Shown here: positions 6,956 through 15,036 of the stretch, piece by piece
How positions within the stretch are numbered: the stretch's first letter is position 1
Layout of the letters: each line of letters begins with the position of its first letter
Origin: Streptomyces coeruleorubidus
GTDB lineage: Bacteria; Actinomycetota; Actinomycetes; Streptomycetales; Streptomycetaceae
Length of the DNA: 64,000 nucleotides
NCBI RefSeq assembly: GCF_008705135.1
Contig: NZ_CP023694.1
Location: forward strand, 744,001 to 808,000
Direction: 5' to 3'
Made by a program: the position numbers and the translations under genes
Notes under the pieces: generated by a model
The model's input: the letters and a program-made list of their open reading frames with translations, nothing else
Database searches by the model: none
Told to the model about the DNA's origin: nothing

Positions 6956-8206
6956 ATGCGCATTCTCCTGCGCGGCGCCGCGGCGCTCGCGACCGTCGTC
7001 ACGGTCGCTGCGCTGCCGGGCGGCGCGGCGGCACTCCCCCGGCCTGGGACGGCCGCCCAGGCCGCCCAGGCCGCCCAGGCCGCCCAGGCCGCCCAGGCCG
7101 CCCAGGCCGCCCAGGCCGCCCAGGCCGCCCAGGCCGCCCAGGCCGCCCAAAGCGCTCAGATCCCGGACGGCGTCACCGCCGGCGTCGCGGTCTTCGACCG
7201 CCGCGCCGGCACGTTCACCGAACAGGTCGACGAGAGCGCGCGGTTCCGCTCCGCCTCGGTCGTCAAACTGCTGCTGACCCTGGACTTCCTGTGGAACCGC
7301 GGGCCCGGCTACACGATCCCCGAGGCCGACCGGGCGCGGCTGGAGCCGATGCTCCGCGGCAGCGACGACGATGCCGCGAACCACTACTGGTCGGAGTACG
7401 GCGGCTCGGCGATCATCGACCGGATGACCACCCGGCTCGGTCTGCGCGACACCGCGCCGCCGCCCGCCGGGTACGAGGGCTACTGGGGTTACACCGCCCT
7501 CTCGGCCCGGGACACCGTGGCGGTCTACCGCTACATCCTGGACAAGGCGCCCGCCCCCGTCCGCGACTTCGTCATGGACAACCTGCGCCGCTCCACGCGC
7601 TGCGCCTCGGACCGCTTCGACCAGCACTTCGGCATCGCGGGCTCCTTCGACCGCCCTTGGGCGGTGAAGCAGGGCTGGTCCGGGGAGTACGGGAAGGGGA
7701 CGTGCGGCGCCTCGGGGGCCGCGGCCGAGGCGGAACCGGCCGCCGCTCCCGCCGCCCGGGCCGCAGCCGGCGTGGACCTCACCCGTCCGGCACTGCACAC
7801 CACGGGCACGGTGGGCGCGGACGACCGCACGATCGTGGCCGTGCTGACGCTGCATCCGGTCGGCACGTCGTACGGGAAGGCGTACACCGACCTCGGCCGG
7901 CTGACCCGCTCGCTGAACGTGCCGGGCGGGGCGCGGCCGGCGGGGGCCTGGTTCGGCACCTGGGGCGAGTTCGTGAACGTACGGAAGGGCCCGGCCACGG
8001 CCGACGCCCGGGTCACGCAACTCCCTGCCGGGGTCGAGGTGCTGGTGGGCTGCCAGACCCGGGGCCAGGTGGTCAGCGTGCCGCCCTACACCAACGAGTG
8101 GTGGGCCTATCTGCCCCAGTACGGCGGCTACATCTCCAACATCTACATCAGCTCGCCGGACAACCGGCTGCCGAACGTCCCGGAGTGCGGCTCGCCGCGG
8201 CCGTGA
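6956..8206 (+). CDS. Secreted serine hydrolase (beta-lactamase/DD-peptidase-like) with C-terminal SH3-like domain
   Basis: A 416-residue exported protein. Order: signal peptide (residues 1-26), a low-complexity Ala-Ala-Gln repeat (residues 33-65), a penicillin-binding-fold serine hydrolase, an Ala-rich spacer, and a C-terminal SH3-like domain from about residue 325 (FVNVRKGPATADARV, WWAYLPQYGGYISNIYI, final Cys). The SxxK motif is SASVVK, and KQGWSG matches the KTG-box position. The wall-binding SH3 module suggests action on peptidoglycan rather than antibiotic resistance, although class-A-like folds serve both roles. AGGAAGGGCAACC precedes the ATG. Confidence 0.8.
   Translation: MRILLRGAAALATVVTVAALPGGAAALPRPGTAAQAAQAAQAAQAAQAAQAAQAAQAAQAAQAAQSAQIPDGVTAGVAVFDRRAGTFTEQVDESARFRSASVVKLLLTLDFLWNRGPGYTIPEADRARLEPMLRGSDDDAANHYWSEYGGSAIIDRMTTRLGLRDTAPPPAGYEGYWGYTALSARDTVAVYRYILDKAPAPVRDFVMDNLRRSTRCASDRFDQHFGIAGSFDRPWAVKQGWSGEYGKGTCGASGAAAEAEPAAAPAARAAAGVDLTRPALHTTGTVGADDRTIVAVLTLHPVGTSYGKAYTDLGRLTRSLNVPGGARPAGAWFGTWGEFVNVRKGPATADARVTQLPAGVEVLVGCQTRGQVVSVPPYTNEWWAYLPQYGGYISNIYISSPDNRLPNVPECGSPRP
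7052..7150 (+). repeat. 9-bp tandem repeat, 11 copies, in-frame Ala-Ala-Gln
   Basis: Eleven consecutive GCCGCCCAG units (the last ends CAA) encode (Ala-Ala-Gln)11 between the signal peptide and the catalytic domain. Near-perfect identity at the DNA level indicates recent slippage expansion. Confidence 0.95.
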
Positions 8207-8219
8207 CGGGAACGGGGGA

Positions 8220-8261
8220 CGAGCGGTGGGCGGGGCCCTGACGGGTCCGGCCCACCGCTCG
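8220..8261. terminator. Bidirectional terminator-like hairpin
   Basis: A perfect 12-bp stem (8220-8231 with 8250-8261) and an 18-base GC-rich loop lie between the convergent serine hydrolase and kinase genes. Confidence 0.7.
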
Positions 8262-8275
8262 CGTACGTCCGGAGG

Positions 8276-9829
8276 TCAGCGCTCGTACTCGGCGAGATAG
8301 CCCAGCACCTTGTCCACGTGCGGGCGTACCCGTGCGGGGACGCCGCCCTCCTCGATGACCGTGCGGTCGCTGGTGCGGTAGCCGGCCGCGACCAGCGCGG
8401 GCAGGTCCTTCTTCGGCAGTCCGGCCTCTTTGAAGCGCTGGTCGAGCCAGCACACGTACAGGCTCATGGTGGCGATCGCGTCCGGCGGCGACATGTGGTC
8501 CTTGTCGCCGTCGCCGTCCCCGTCCACCGCCCAGGCGCGGAACACCGACGGCGTCCACATGGCGATGCCGTACTCCTCGTTCTCCGGGCGGGCGGCGCCG
8601 GCGTCGAAGCCGCTCTCGGCCTTGAGCAGTGCGGCGAGCAGGGCGGGGGTGATCTCCTCGTCGGTGCAGCGGTGGGCGGCCTTGGCGATGACGGGGCGCA
8701 GCGCCTCGGGCACGTCGGAGTCCTCCGGGATCTCACCGGGCACCGGTCTGTGCGCGTCGGTGACGGCGGCGGAGGCGCCGCGGTCACGGTCGTCCTCCTG
8801 GGTGTCGCCGCCTCCGCCGAGGAGTGCCGCGCCGGCGAGTGCGGCGGCGGTCAGGACGACGAGCCCGGCCGCCACGGCCGGCACCAGGCGTCGCCGGCCG
8901 GGGCGCGGACCGCCGGTGAGGTTCTCGACCCGGGCGGCGATGTCACGGGCCGTGTGCGGGAGCCGGGTGGTGTGGTCCGGCGCCAGGCAGTCGGCGATCA
9001 GCCGGCGCATGTCGTCGCCGAGGCCGCCGTCGAGCCGCAGGGGTGCGGTGCCGCGTGCGTAGGCCTGGGCTGCGAGGGAGCGGGCCCGGGCCGTGGCGCC
9101 AGGGAAGGGGTGGAGTCCGCCGGTGAGCACTTGGTGGGCGAGGACGCCGAAGGCCCAGATGTCGGCGGTGGGCCGGACCACGGCGCCCTGGGTGCCGGTG
9201 CGCTGGGACCACCACTCGGGCGGCAGGTGGTCGAGGGTGCCGAGCGGCGGCAGATGGGCGTGCGTGCCGTCGAGTTCGGCGGCCAGCCCGAAGTCCGCCA
9301 GCCACACCTGCCCGCCCGGGCCCAGCAGGACGTTGGCGGGTTTGAGGTCGCCGTGCACCCAGCCGGCGTCGTGCATGTGGGCGAGTCCGGCGGCGACTCC
9401 GCGCAGGACGCGGTCGGCGCCGTCGATCGGCCCGCCGGTTCCGGCCGCGTCCAGGACGTCCTTCAGGCTGGCCTCGGCGCGGTCCATGACCAGCGCGATG
9501 GCACCGTCCAGGGCGGGCAGTTCCGGTGCCTCGACGGTGCACACGGCGTGGGTGCGCACGAGGTGGGGGTGATCGGCCTCGGCGCTGAACCGCACCTCAC
9601 GTTCGACGAGTTCACCGAGCGCGGCACGCTGCCCGGGCCCCAGGGCACCGGTCGGGAGCACCTTGACGGCCGCGGGCGTGCCGTCGGCGACGGTACGGGC
9701 CTCGTAGACGGTCCCCCAGCCGCCGGAGCCGACGACCGCGCCCACCTCCCAGCCCTCGATCCGGAAACCCTCCGGGAGGCGGGGCGGCCCGGGTATCTCC
9801 AGGTCGTCCGGGACGTCGGATCCCGTCAT
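8276..9829 (-). CDS. Membrane Ser/Thr protein kinase with C-terminal lytic-transglycosylase-like domain
   Basis: A 517-residue protein. The cytoplasmic N-terminal kinase (about residues 25-290) has the glycine loop VGSGGWGTVYEA, the lysine of AAVKVLP, the catalytic loop HGDLKPANVLL near residue 158 (HGD in place of HRD) and LADFGLA. A single membrane helix follows (AGLVVLTAAALAGAALLGG, about residue 315). The exterior (about 365-517) resembles MltB-like transglycosylases: KAESGFDAGA with the conserved acid Glu, GIAMWTPSVF, the Asp-rich DGDGDGDKDHMSPPDAI, and YVCWL. GGAGG precedes the ATG. The start overlaps the FHA gene stop (ATGA), so the two are translationally coupled. The exterior could sense or cleave peptidoglycan. 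Confidence 0.88.
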   Translation of the reverse strand: MTGSDVPDDLEIPGPPRLPEGFRIEGWEVGAVVGSGGWGTVYEARTVADGTPAAVKVLPTGALGPGQRAALGELVEREVRFSAEADHPHLVRTHAVCTVEAPELPALDGAIALVMDRAEASLKDVLDAAGTGGPIDGADRVLRGVAAGLAHMHDAGWVHGDLKPANVLLGPGGQVWLADFGLAAELDGTHAHLPPLGTLDHLPPEWWSQRTGTQGAVVRPTADIWAFGVLAHQVLTGGLHPFPGATARARSLAAQAYARGTAPLRLDGGLGDDMRRLIADCLAPDHTTRLPHTARDIAARVENLTGGPRPGRRRLVPAVAAGLVVLTAAALAGAALLGGGGDTQEDDRDRGASAAVTDAHRPVPGEIPEDSDVPEALRPVIAKAAHRCTDEEITPALLAALLKAESGFDAGAARPENEEYGIAMWTPSVFRAWAVDGDGDGDKDHMSPPDAIATMSLYVCWLDQRFKEAGLPKKDLPALVAAGYRTSDRTVIEEGGVPARVRPHVDKVLGYLAEYER

Positions 9830-10629
9830 GCGTCTGCCTCCTGCGGCGTGAGGCGGCCGGCGCCGCGGGACGGCAGCAGGCCGAGGTGTTCTTCGCGCAC
9901 CAGGCCGAAGCGCAGCGCGACGGAGGCGAGCCGGGAGCGCTTGGCTCCGGTGCGGCCGCCGTCGGCTCCGGTCGCGGTCTCCTCGCCGAGGTCCAGGCGC
10001 AGTTTGGCGAAGGCCAGGTAGTCGATGTGGTAGTTGACGGCGGAGCGGGTCAGGTCCCGGCAGGACTCCAGCGGCCGCAGCCGCTCCACGATCTGCCCGA
10101 CCCCGGGCAGCGCCGTGTCGGAGGGGTCGCGCAGCCGGGGTTCGCACAGGGCCACCAGCACGAGGAAGTACTTCGACGTCGGGTCCAGGGCGAAGGGGTG
10201 GACGGTCTGTTCACCGCCGCCCGGCGCGGACTGCTCACCGAGGTAGGCGTGCTGGGGCGCGAACACCTTGAAGGTGGCGGTGCCGGACAGGGCCGGGAGC
10301 ACCACGCGCGAGAACTCGAACGGCACGGGCGCGCCGAGCCGCCCCGGGGCGACGGTCAGGTACTCGCCGGCTCCCTCCAGGTTCTCCACGACGTACGACA
10401 CGCTGCGGCTGAAGTTGGACAGCCGCCAGTAGTCCCCGGCCGCCTCCAGCTGCCCGGCCCGGCGTGAGATCCCCGGGTCGGTCAGCACGATGCGCACCCC
10501 CGCGCCGCCGGGCGTGCCGCGGCCGAAGTCGGCGATGTCCCCGGGCCCCAGATGGATCAGGTCGGGCCTGCCCGTCTCGTCCGCACCCCACTGTGTGGGT
10601 CCGGGCAACTGCACGATGATGGTTTCCAC
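9826..10629 (-). CDS. FHA-domain protein coupled to the kinase
   Basis: A 267-residue protein. The first 110 residues form a probable forkhead-associated phosphothreonine-binding domain: a beta-rich segment with FGRGTPGG, DPGISRRAGQLEAAGDYWRLSNFS in split form, and SYVVENLEG, matching the G-R, S-R-x-H-like and N positions loosely. The C-terminal half (ALCEPRLRDPSD, VERLRPL, AVNYHIDYLAFAKLRL) looks like the winged-helix region found in Streptomyces FHA proteins of this size. Start is GTG, with GGGGGAG six bases upstream. It overlaps the kinase gene by four bases, so it is probably the substrate or partner of that kinase. Confidence 0.75.
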   Translation of the reverse strand: METIIVQLPGPTQWGADETGRPDLIHLGPGDIADFGRGTPGGAGVRIVLTDPGISRRAGQLEAAGDYWRLSNFSRSVSYVVENLEGAGEYLTVAPGRLGAPVPFEFSRVVLPALSGTATFKVFAPQHAYLGEQSAPGGGEQTVHPFALDPTSKYFLVLVALCEPRLRDPSDTALPGVGQIVERLRPLESCRDLTRSAVNYHIDYLAFAKLRLDLGEETATGADGGRTGAKRSRLASVALRFGLVREEHLGLLPSRGAGRLTPQEADA

Positions 10630-10727
10630 GCGGACTCCCCCGCTGATGACGCCCCCGATTTGGTCGCGAGGATTGTACGGGCGGATTCCGCTTGCGCGGA
10701 GACGGCAGGGCCCGCGTCAGCCGCTGT

Positions 10728-11453
10728 TCACGGACGCCGCGCGACGAACACGAACTCCCTGCCCGGCCGGTCGGGCGCGTCGCGCACGCCGTCCACCACG
10801 TAGCCCTGCGCGACGAGTTCCGCCTCGACCTCGTCCCGCTCGCGGAAGCGCAGCGTCGACTCCGACGTCAGCACCTGTCCGTCCGAGGCGAAGACGTAGG
10901 TCCACCGGAACGTCACCAGCGGCCCGGTCACGTCGAGCAGATCGACCCAGGACTCGACGGCGCCGGCACCGGGGACGTCCGTCACGGTGTGCGTGGCCTC
11001 GCGGTTCCACTCCTCCCAGGCGCGGCGGGCGGGAATCCGGGTCTCGAACACGAAACGGCCGCCGGGCCGCAGCGCCGCACGGGCCCCGCGCAGGGTCCGC
11101 CGCCAGTCCTCGGGATCGACGACCGCCTGGGCGGCGTTGCCGGTCATCGTCGCGAGGTCGGCGGCCAGGGGCGGCAGTGCCGTCGCATCGCCGTGGATCC
11201 ACCGCACGCGCTCGCCGCCCGGCTTGCCGCGCGCCACCTCCAGAGATGCCCCGGCGGGATCGACGCCGACGACGTCGACGCCGCGTTCCGCCAGCAGCAG
11301 CGCGAACACGCCCGTGCCACAGCCGATGTCGAGCACCCAGCGGGCCCCGAACTCCTCCGCCATGCGCAGATACGGTTCGAGATCGGCGCGGTCGGGGTCG
11401 AGCGGGTCGTACACCGCGGCGAGCCTCGGATGCCGGAAGCACTCGTCTGCCAT
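10728..11453 (-). CDS. Class I SAM-dependent methyltransferase
   Basis: A 241-residue Rossmann-fold methyltransferase. Motif I is VLDIGCGTGVFALLLAERG, the acidic residue after strand 2 is in VVGVDPAG, and motif II/post-I is WIHGDATALPPLAADLATM. The C-terminal half (FVFETRIPARRAWEEWN, LTSESTLRFRERDEVEAEL) is typical of stand-alone methyltransferases related to UbiE-like enzymes. It lies upstream of the FHA/kinase pair on the same strand, with a 98-base gap that makes a shared transcript possible but unproven. The substrate is unknown. Confidence 0.88.
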   Translation of the reverse strand: MADECFRHPRLAAVYDPLDPDRADLEPYLRMAEEFGARWVLDIGCGTGVFALLLAERGVDVVGVDPAGASLEVARGKPGGERVRWIHGDATALPPLAADLATMTGNAAQAVVDPEDWRRTLRGARAALRPGGRFVFETRIPARRAWEEWNREATHTVTDVPGAGAVESWVDLLDVTGPLVTFRWTYVFASDGQVLTSESTLRFRERDEVEAELVAQGYVVDGVRDAPDRPGREFVFVARRP

Positions 11454-11546
11454 GCGCCCGAAGGTACGAGGGCGCCCGCGGTGCGGCCACGGGTTTTCGG
11501 CCTCCGCTCTTCGTCTGCCGCTTTTGGGCTGCCGTCCGCGCGCGTC

Positions 11547-12533
11547 TCAGCCCAGGCAGACGACGAGCAGGCAGAGCTCCTTGGAGTTGGTGTCGGAGCC
11601 GGTTCCGGAGTTCGAGGGAGGCGGAGGGGTGCTCGCCTCGGACGGGGGTGTCTCGGGGGACGCGGGCTGCGTGTCCGAGCCGGTGCCGGCGGCGGGCGGG
11701 TTCGTCTGCTCGGTCGCCGTCGACGTGGACTTTTCGCCGTTGCCGGTGACCGTGCCGACGCTGTCCGGGGCGGTGGTCCTCGGCTGCGTCGTCTTCGGCA
11801 GTTCCCGGGGCTCGGCGGCCGCGTCCGTCCCGGGGGCCGCCGGGGTGCTGCGGGGAGCGGTGGTCCGGGGCTGCTGCTCGCGCCGCGAGGTGCGGTCGGT
11901 GTGCGGCGGATCGGTGGGCGTGGGCGAAGAGCGCGGGGTGTCGGGCCGGGTCGACGTCGGTTCGGAGTACGTCGGCGCCTGTCCTTCGGTGCCGCCCATG
12001 GTCGTGTCCTCGGGCGCCGTGGCCGACTGGACGCCGTGCGTCGAGTCGCCCTTCATGGCGGCGACGGTGAGACCGCCTCCGACGAGCGCGACGGCGGTCG
12101 CCACCACGGCCCGGCGCTGGCTCTTCTTCCAGCGGGCCATCTGACGACGCCGCGCCGCACGCCCCTGCTGCGGTGCCTCGTAGCCGTCGGACCCGGTGGC
12201 GCCGGCGGCCTCGGGTCCGTCGGACGAGTCCGTGTCGGGGCCCGGGCTCTCGTGACCGTCGGACGGGTCGGCGCCCAGGGTCCCGGGGCCGCCGGACGAG
12301 CCGGTGTACGCGAGGGGGAGCTCACGCGTGCCGGCGCGGTTGGTGTCCCACACACTCCCGTCGTCCCACAGGTTCCCGTCGCGCCATGCGCCGGAGGCGG
12401 CCGGGTGCTCCCATGCGGCCGGGCCGGTACGGCCGTCGGCTGCGGAGGGGTCGATGTCCGGGGCGTAGGCCCCGCACCCCGGGCAGACCAAGGCGCCGTT
12501 GAGGTGCCTACGGCACGAGGAGCAGTAGTCCAT
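11547..12533 (-). CDS. SCO2400-family zinc-ribbon membrane protein
   Basis: A 328-residue protein. It begins MDYCSSCRRHLNGALVCPGCG, a zinc ribbon with two CxxC knuckles at residues 4-7 and 17-20. An acidic, Gly/Ser-rich linker follows, then a basic stretch (RAARRRQMARWKKSQRR), a single membrane helix (VVATAVALVGGGLTVAAM), and a long Thr/Pro/Ser-rich exterior ending in CLLVVCLG. This layout matches the SCO2400 family of Streptomyces, whose function is unknown. GGGAAGG six bases before the ATG supports the start. The zinc ribbon inside and the disordered tail outside suggest a membrane-anchored regulatory or assembly protein. Confidence 0.8.
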   Translation of the reverse strand: MDYCSSCRRHLNGALVCPGCGAYAPDIDPSAADGRTGPAAWEHPAASGAWRDGNLWDDGSVWDTNRAGTRELPLAYTGSSGGPGTLGADPSDGHESPGPDTDSSDGPEAAGATGSDGYEAPQQGRAARRRQMARWKKSQRRAVVATAVALVGGGLTVAAMKGDSTHGVQSATAPEDTTMGGTEGQAPTYSEPTSTRPDTPRSSPTPTDPPHTDRTSRREQQPRTTAPRSTPAAPGTDAAAEPRELPKTTQPRTTAPDSVGTVTGNGEKSTSTATEQTNPPAAGTGSDTQPASPETPPSEASTPPPPSNSGTGSDTNSKELCLLVVCLG

Positions 12534-12921
12534 GTGGCCTTCCCGATCTTGCTGTGCCGACGGCTTGCCGACCGCGGCCTGGTCACGTTCGTACGTGGGA
12601 TCGAGCCGTAACGCTAACGAGACTTTGGAAGGGGGATGTGCAGCATGTGTGACACCCCTGAGCAGATCCTCTGCATCTCACGTGTGCCATAAGCGACCCG
12701 TGAGTAAAGGTGACGGGGCGTGGGCATCCTGGGCCCCTTGCCCAGGCGGGACCAGGAGCCCGGCCCGGATTCCTGCCGCGGACGGCCGTCACGAACGGGA
12801 ATCTCACGTGTTCGCGCCCCAACTCACCGAATTTTCCTGCGAACTGACGCACAACCCTTTGAATGCCCAACGGGTCACATCATGCAGGAGCAACCACCTC
12901 GAAGAGTTGCAAGGGGGAAAT
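12534..12921. other. Intergenic region between divergent genes, with one 15-codon candidate reading frame
   Basis: This 388-base space holds the promoters of the SCO2400-family gene (minus) and the sapA-like gene (plus). A short frame at 12645-12692 (MCDTPEQILCISRVP) has a strong GGAAGGGGGA before its ATG. I see no other convincing gene. The SD of the sapA-like gene (AAGGGGGAA) is at its right edge. Confidence 0.5.
12645..12692 (+). CDS. Candidate 15-residue short ORF upstream of sapA-like gene
   Basis: ATG to TAA encodes MCDTPEQILCISRVP. A purine-rich GGAAGGGGGA lies about eight bases before the ATG, which is better than chance in GC-rich non-coding DNA. The two cysteines and the position ahead of a secreted-protein gene would suit a leader peptide, but nothing else supports translation. 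Confidence 0.25.
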   Translation: MCDTPEQILCISRVP

Positions 12922-13371
12922 ATGAGATTCACCCGTTCCGTCCTGGCCGCGTCGGCCTTGGCGGCGCTGACGGTGGGTACCACGACCGCCCTGGCGTCAC
13001 CCGCCTCCGCCGCGCCCAACACCACTCCGCAGAAGGTCTGCGGCAGCGCCTACAAGACGGTGAACTCGGCCGCCGTCGGTTCGCTGGGCACCGTCTACCT
13101 GACGTACAACGCCGCCAACGGGCAGAACTGCGTCACGACCATCCGCAACAACCCCGGTACCGCCGTGGACATGGGCGCGTGGATCTACGTCCCCGACACC
13201 GAGGAAAGCCACGAGGACGTCGGGCGCTTCTCGTCCTTCGCCGGACCGACCTACGTCTACGGCAAGGGCCACTGCGTCGACTGGGGCGGCAGCATCAAGA
13301 ACGTGTATGTGCAGGTGTACGGCTCCAACTGCGGCGCCCTCAAGGAACACCGGGTCACGTTCACCCGGTGA
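12922..13371 (+). CDS. sapA: SapA-like spore-associated secreted protein
   Basis: A 149-residue secreted protein. MRFTRSVLAASALAALTVG plus ASPASAAPN make a signal peptide cut near residue 32. The mature protein has KVCGSAYKTVNSAAVGSLG, TVYLTYNAANGQNCVTTIRN, YVYGKGHCVDWGG and VYGSNCGAL, with four cysteines likely to form two disulfides. I recognise this as the spore-associated protein A family of Streptomyces, found on spore surfaces but not essential for sporulation. The start is fixed by AAGGGGGAA immediately upstream of the ATG. A hairpin follows the stop. Confidence 0.8.
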   Translation: MRFTRSVLAASALAALTVGTTTALASPASAAPNTTPQKVCGSAYKTVNSAAVGSLGTVYLTYNAANGQNCVTTIRNNPGTAVDMGAWIYVPDTEESHEDVGRFSSFAGPTYVYGKGHCVDWGGSIKNVYVQVYGSNCGALKEHRVTFTR

Positions 13372-13409
13372 CGGGCCCCTCCTCTGAACCACCTTGAAGC
13401 ACCCCCCTG

Positions 13410-13459
13410 CCGGGCCATCACGTTCCCGCCGCCGTCGCGCGGGAGCCGTGGTGGCCCGG
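13410..13459. terminator. Bidirectional terminator-like hairpin
   Basis: Arms 13410-13422 and 13447-13459 pair over 13 bases with one G-U, enclosing a second short GC stem, between the convergent sapA-like and permease genes. Confidence 0.65.
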
Positions 13460-13497
13460 TGCCCGTTCTCGGGCGCACCGCCCGGCGGTCGTCCTGC

Positions 13498-14865
13498 TCA
13501 CCCCTCGCCGCGCGCTTTCAGCACCACCTTGTTGAGCACCCACAGCCCGATGCCGATGGCCACCAGTACGCCCGCCCGTATATAGACCTCCGCGGGCCGG
13601 TCGGACAACGGGCTGGCCAGGATCAGGGCGGTGATCGCACCGAGCACCGGCAGGGCGGTCGGCGTACGGAAGTGCCGGTGCTCGACGCGGTCGCGGCGCA
13701 GGACGAGGACGGCGATGTTGACGACGGCGAAGACGCACAGCAGGAGGAAGGCCGTGGTGTCGCCGAGGCCCTCGATCTCCCCGGTGGAGACCAGGCCGAT
13801 GGCGAGGAGCGAGACGAAGACGATGCCGACGACCGGGGTGCGGCGCCGGGGCAGTACGCGACCCAGGGCTCGCGGCAGGATGCGCTCGTTCGCCATGCCG
13901 TAGCACAGGCGGGACGCCATCATGATGTTGATCAGTGCCGAGTTGGTGACCGCGAAGAGCGCGATGAGGGCGAAGAGCTTGGGCGGGAAGTCGATCCCGC
14001 CGGCCTTGACGACCTCCAGTAGCGGGCCGCTGGAGTCCTCCAGCACGCGGTAGTCGACGAGCAGCGAGGAGACCAGGGCGACCAGGACGTAGATGGTGCC
14101 GGTGACGGCGACGCCGATGAAGATGGCGCGCGGGAACGTCCGCACCGGATCCTTGGTCTCCTCGGCCATGTTGACGGAGTCCTCGAAGCCGACGAAGGCG
14201 AAGAAGCCGAGGGCCGTCGCCCCCAGCACGCTGGTGAGCAATGCGTAACCGCTGCCCTCGGCCTGGAACTCGCCGAGCCGGGAGGGTTCGCCGTCACCGG
14301 TCAGGACGGCCCAGGCGCCGATCGTGAGGATGACGAGCAGGCCGGTCAGTTCGACCACGGTGAGGACCACGTTGGTCTTCACGGACTCCGACACGCCTCG
14401 GAGGTTCAGGGCCGCCAGGGCGAGGATGAACAGGATCGCGACGAGGGTGGGCGGGAAGAAGTCCGTGAACTCGGACAGGTAGTCGCCGCTGAAGGCGCGG
14501 GCCGCGGCGCTCGCCGAGGAAAGGCCCGAGCACATGACCATGAAGGCGACGATGAAGGTCAGGAACGGGACTTGGAACGCCTTCTGGGTGTAGAGCGCGG
14601 CTCCGGCCGCCTTCGGGTACTTGCCGACGAGCTCGACGTACGAGGCGGCTGTCAGGATCGCCACGACGAACCCGATGACGAACGGCAGCCACAGCGCCCC
14701 GCCGACCTTGCCGGCGACCTGCCCGGTGGTCGCGTAGATGCCGGTGCCGAGGATGTCACCGATCACGAACAGAATCAGCAGTTTGGGGCCTATGGCACGC
14801 CGCAGCGGGGTGTCGTCGTCCCCTCTCTCCGATGCGGCGGCTGCATCCCTGCCGGTTGCGGACAC
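13498..14865 (-). CDS. APC-family amino acid permease
   Basis: A 455-residue membrane protein of the amino acid/polyamine/organocation superfamily with 12 predicted hydrophobic helices. Seen: helix 1 with LLILFVIGDILGTGIYATTG, whose unwound GTGI segment binds the substrate backbone in this family, then PKAAGAALYTQ, and GFFAFVGFEDSVNMAEETKDP in helix 6 with the conserved FVGFE. The start is GTG, with AGGGAG six bases upstream. It is divergent from the terpene synthase gene. The specificity (possibly cationic or broad) cannot be read from the sequence. Confidence 0.88.
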   Translation of the reverse strand: MSATGRDAAAASERGDDDTPLRRAIGPKLLILFVIGDILGTGIYATTGQVAGKVGGALWLPFVIGFVVAILTAASYVELVGKYPKAAGAALYTQKAFQVPFLTFIVAFMVMCSGLSSASAAARAFSGDYLSEFTDFFPPTLVAILFILALAALNLRGVSESVKTNVVLTVVELTGLLVILTIGAWAVLTGDGEPSRLGEFQAEGSGYALLTSVLGATALGFFAFVGFEDSVNMAEETKDPVRTFPRAIFIGVAVTGTIYVLVALVSSLLVDYRVLEDSSGPLLEVVKAGGIDFPPKLFALIALFAVTNSALINIMMASRLCYGMANERILPRALGRVLPRRRTPVVGIVFVSLLAIGLVSTGEIEGLGDTTAFLLLCVFAVVNIAVLVLRRDRVEHRHFRTPTALPVLGAITALILASPLSDRPAEVYIRAGVLVAIGIGLWVLNKVVLKARGEG

Positions 14866-15036
14866 GAAAGCTCCCTGAGGTGGTCGACACGGATCGGAAC
14901 AACGTCTCCCCTGCCCGGCAGACCAGTTGGTGATGCCTTGTCGCGCCAGTGCGCAAAAACGTTACGGGACAGGCGCGTTGATCACCGGGGTGGCGCGGGT
15001 GCCGACGGCAGCGGGAGGAGTGCTCCGTGTGATCCG

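Noticed and set aside
5909..8020. A 703-codon minus-strand frame containing a Gly-Leu-Gly-Gly repeat
   Set aside because: It crosses the serine hydrolase gene, the divergent promoter and two other genes in the wrong frame. The repeat is the complement of the Ala-Ala-Gln array.
6956..8206. Beta-lactamase resistance gene
   Set aside because: The SxxK and KxG motifs are present, but the C-terminal SH3-like wall module and the neighbours fit a wall enzyme better, and a clear class A Glu166 region is not visible.
14572..15036. Upstream extension of the terpene synthase frame across the permease start
   Set aside because: It overlaps the 5' part of the permease gene and its promoter. The residues are Arg/Gly-rich without similarity to terpene synthases.
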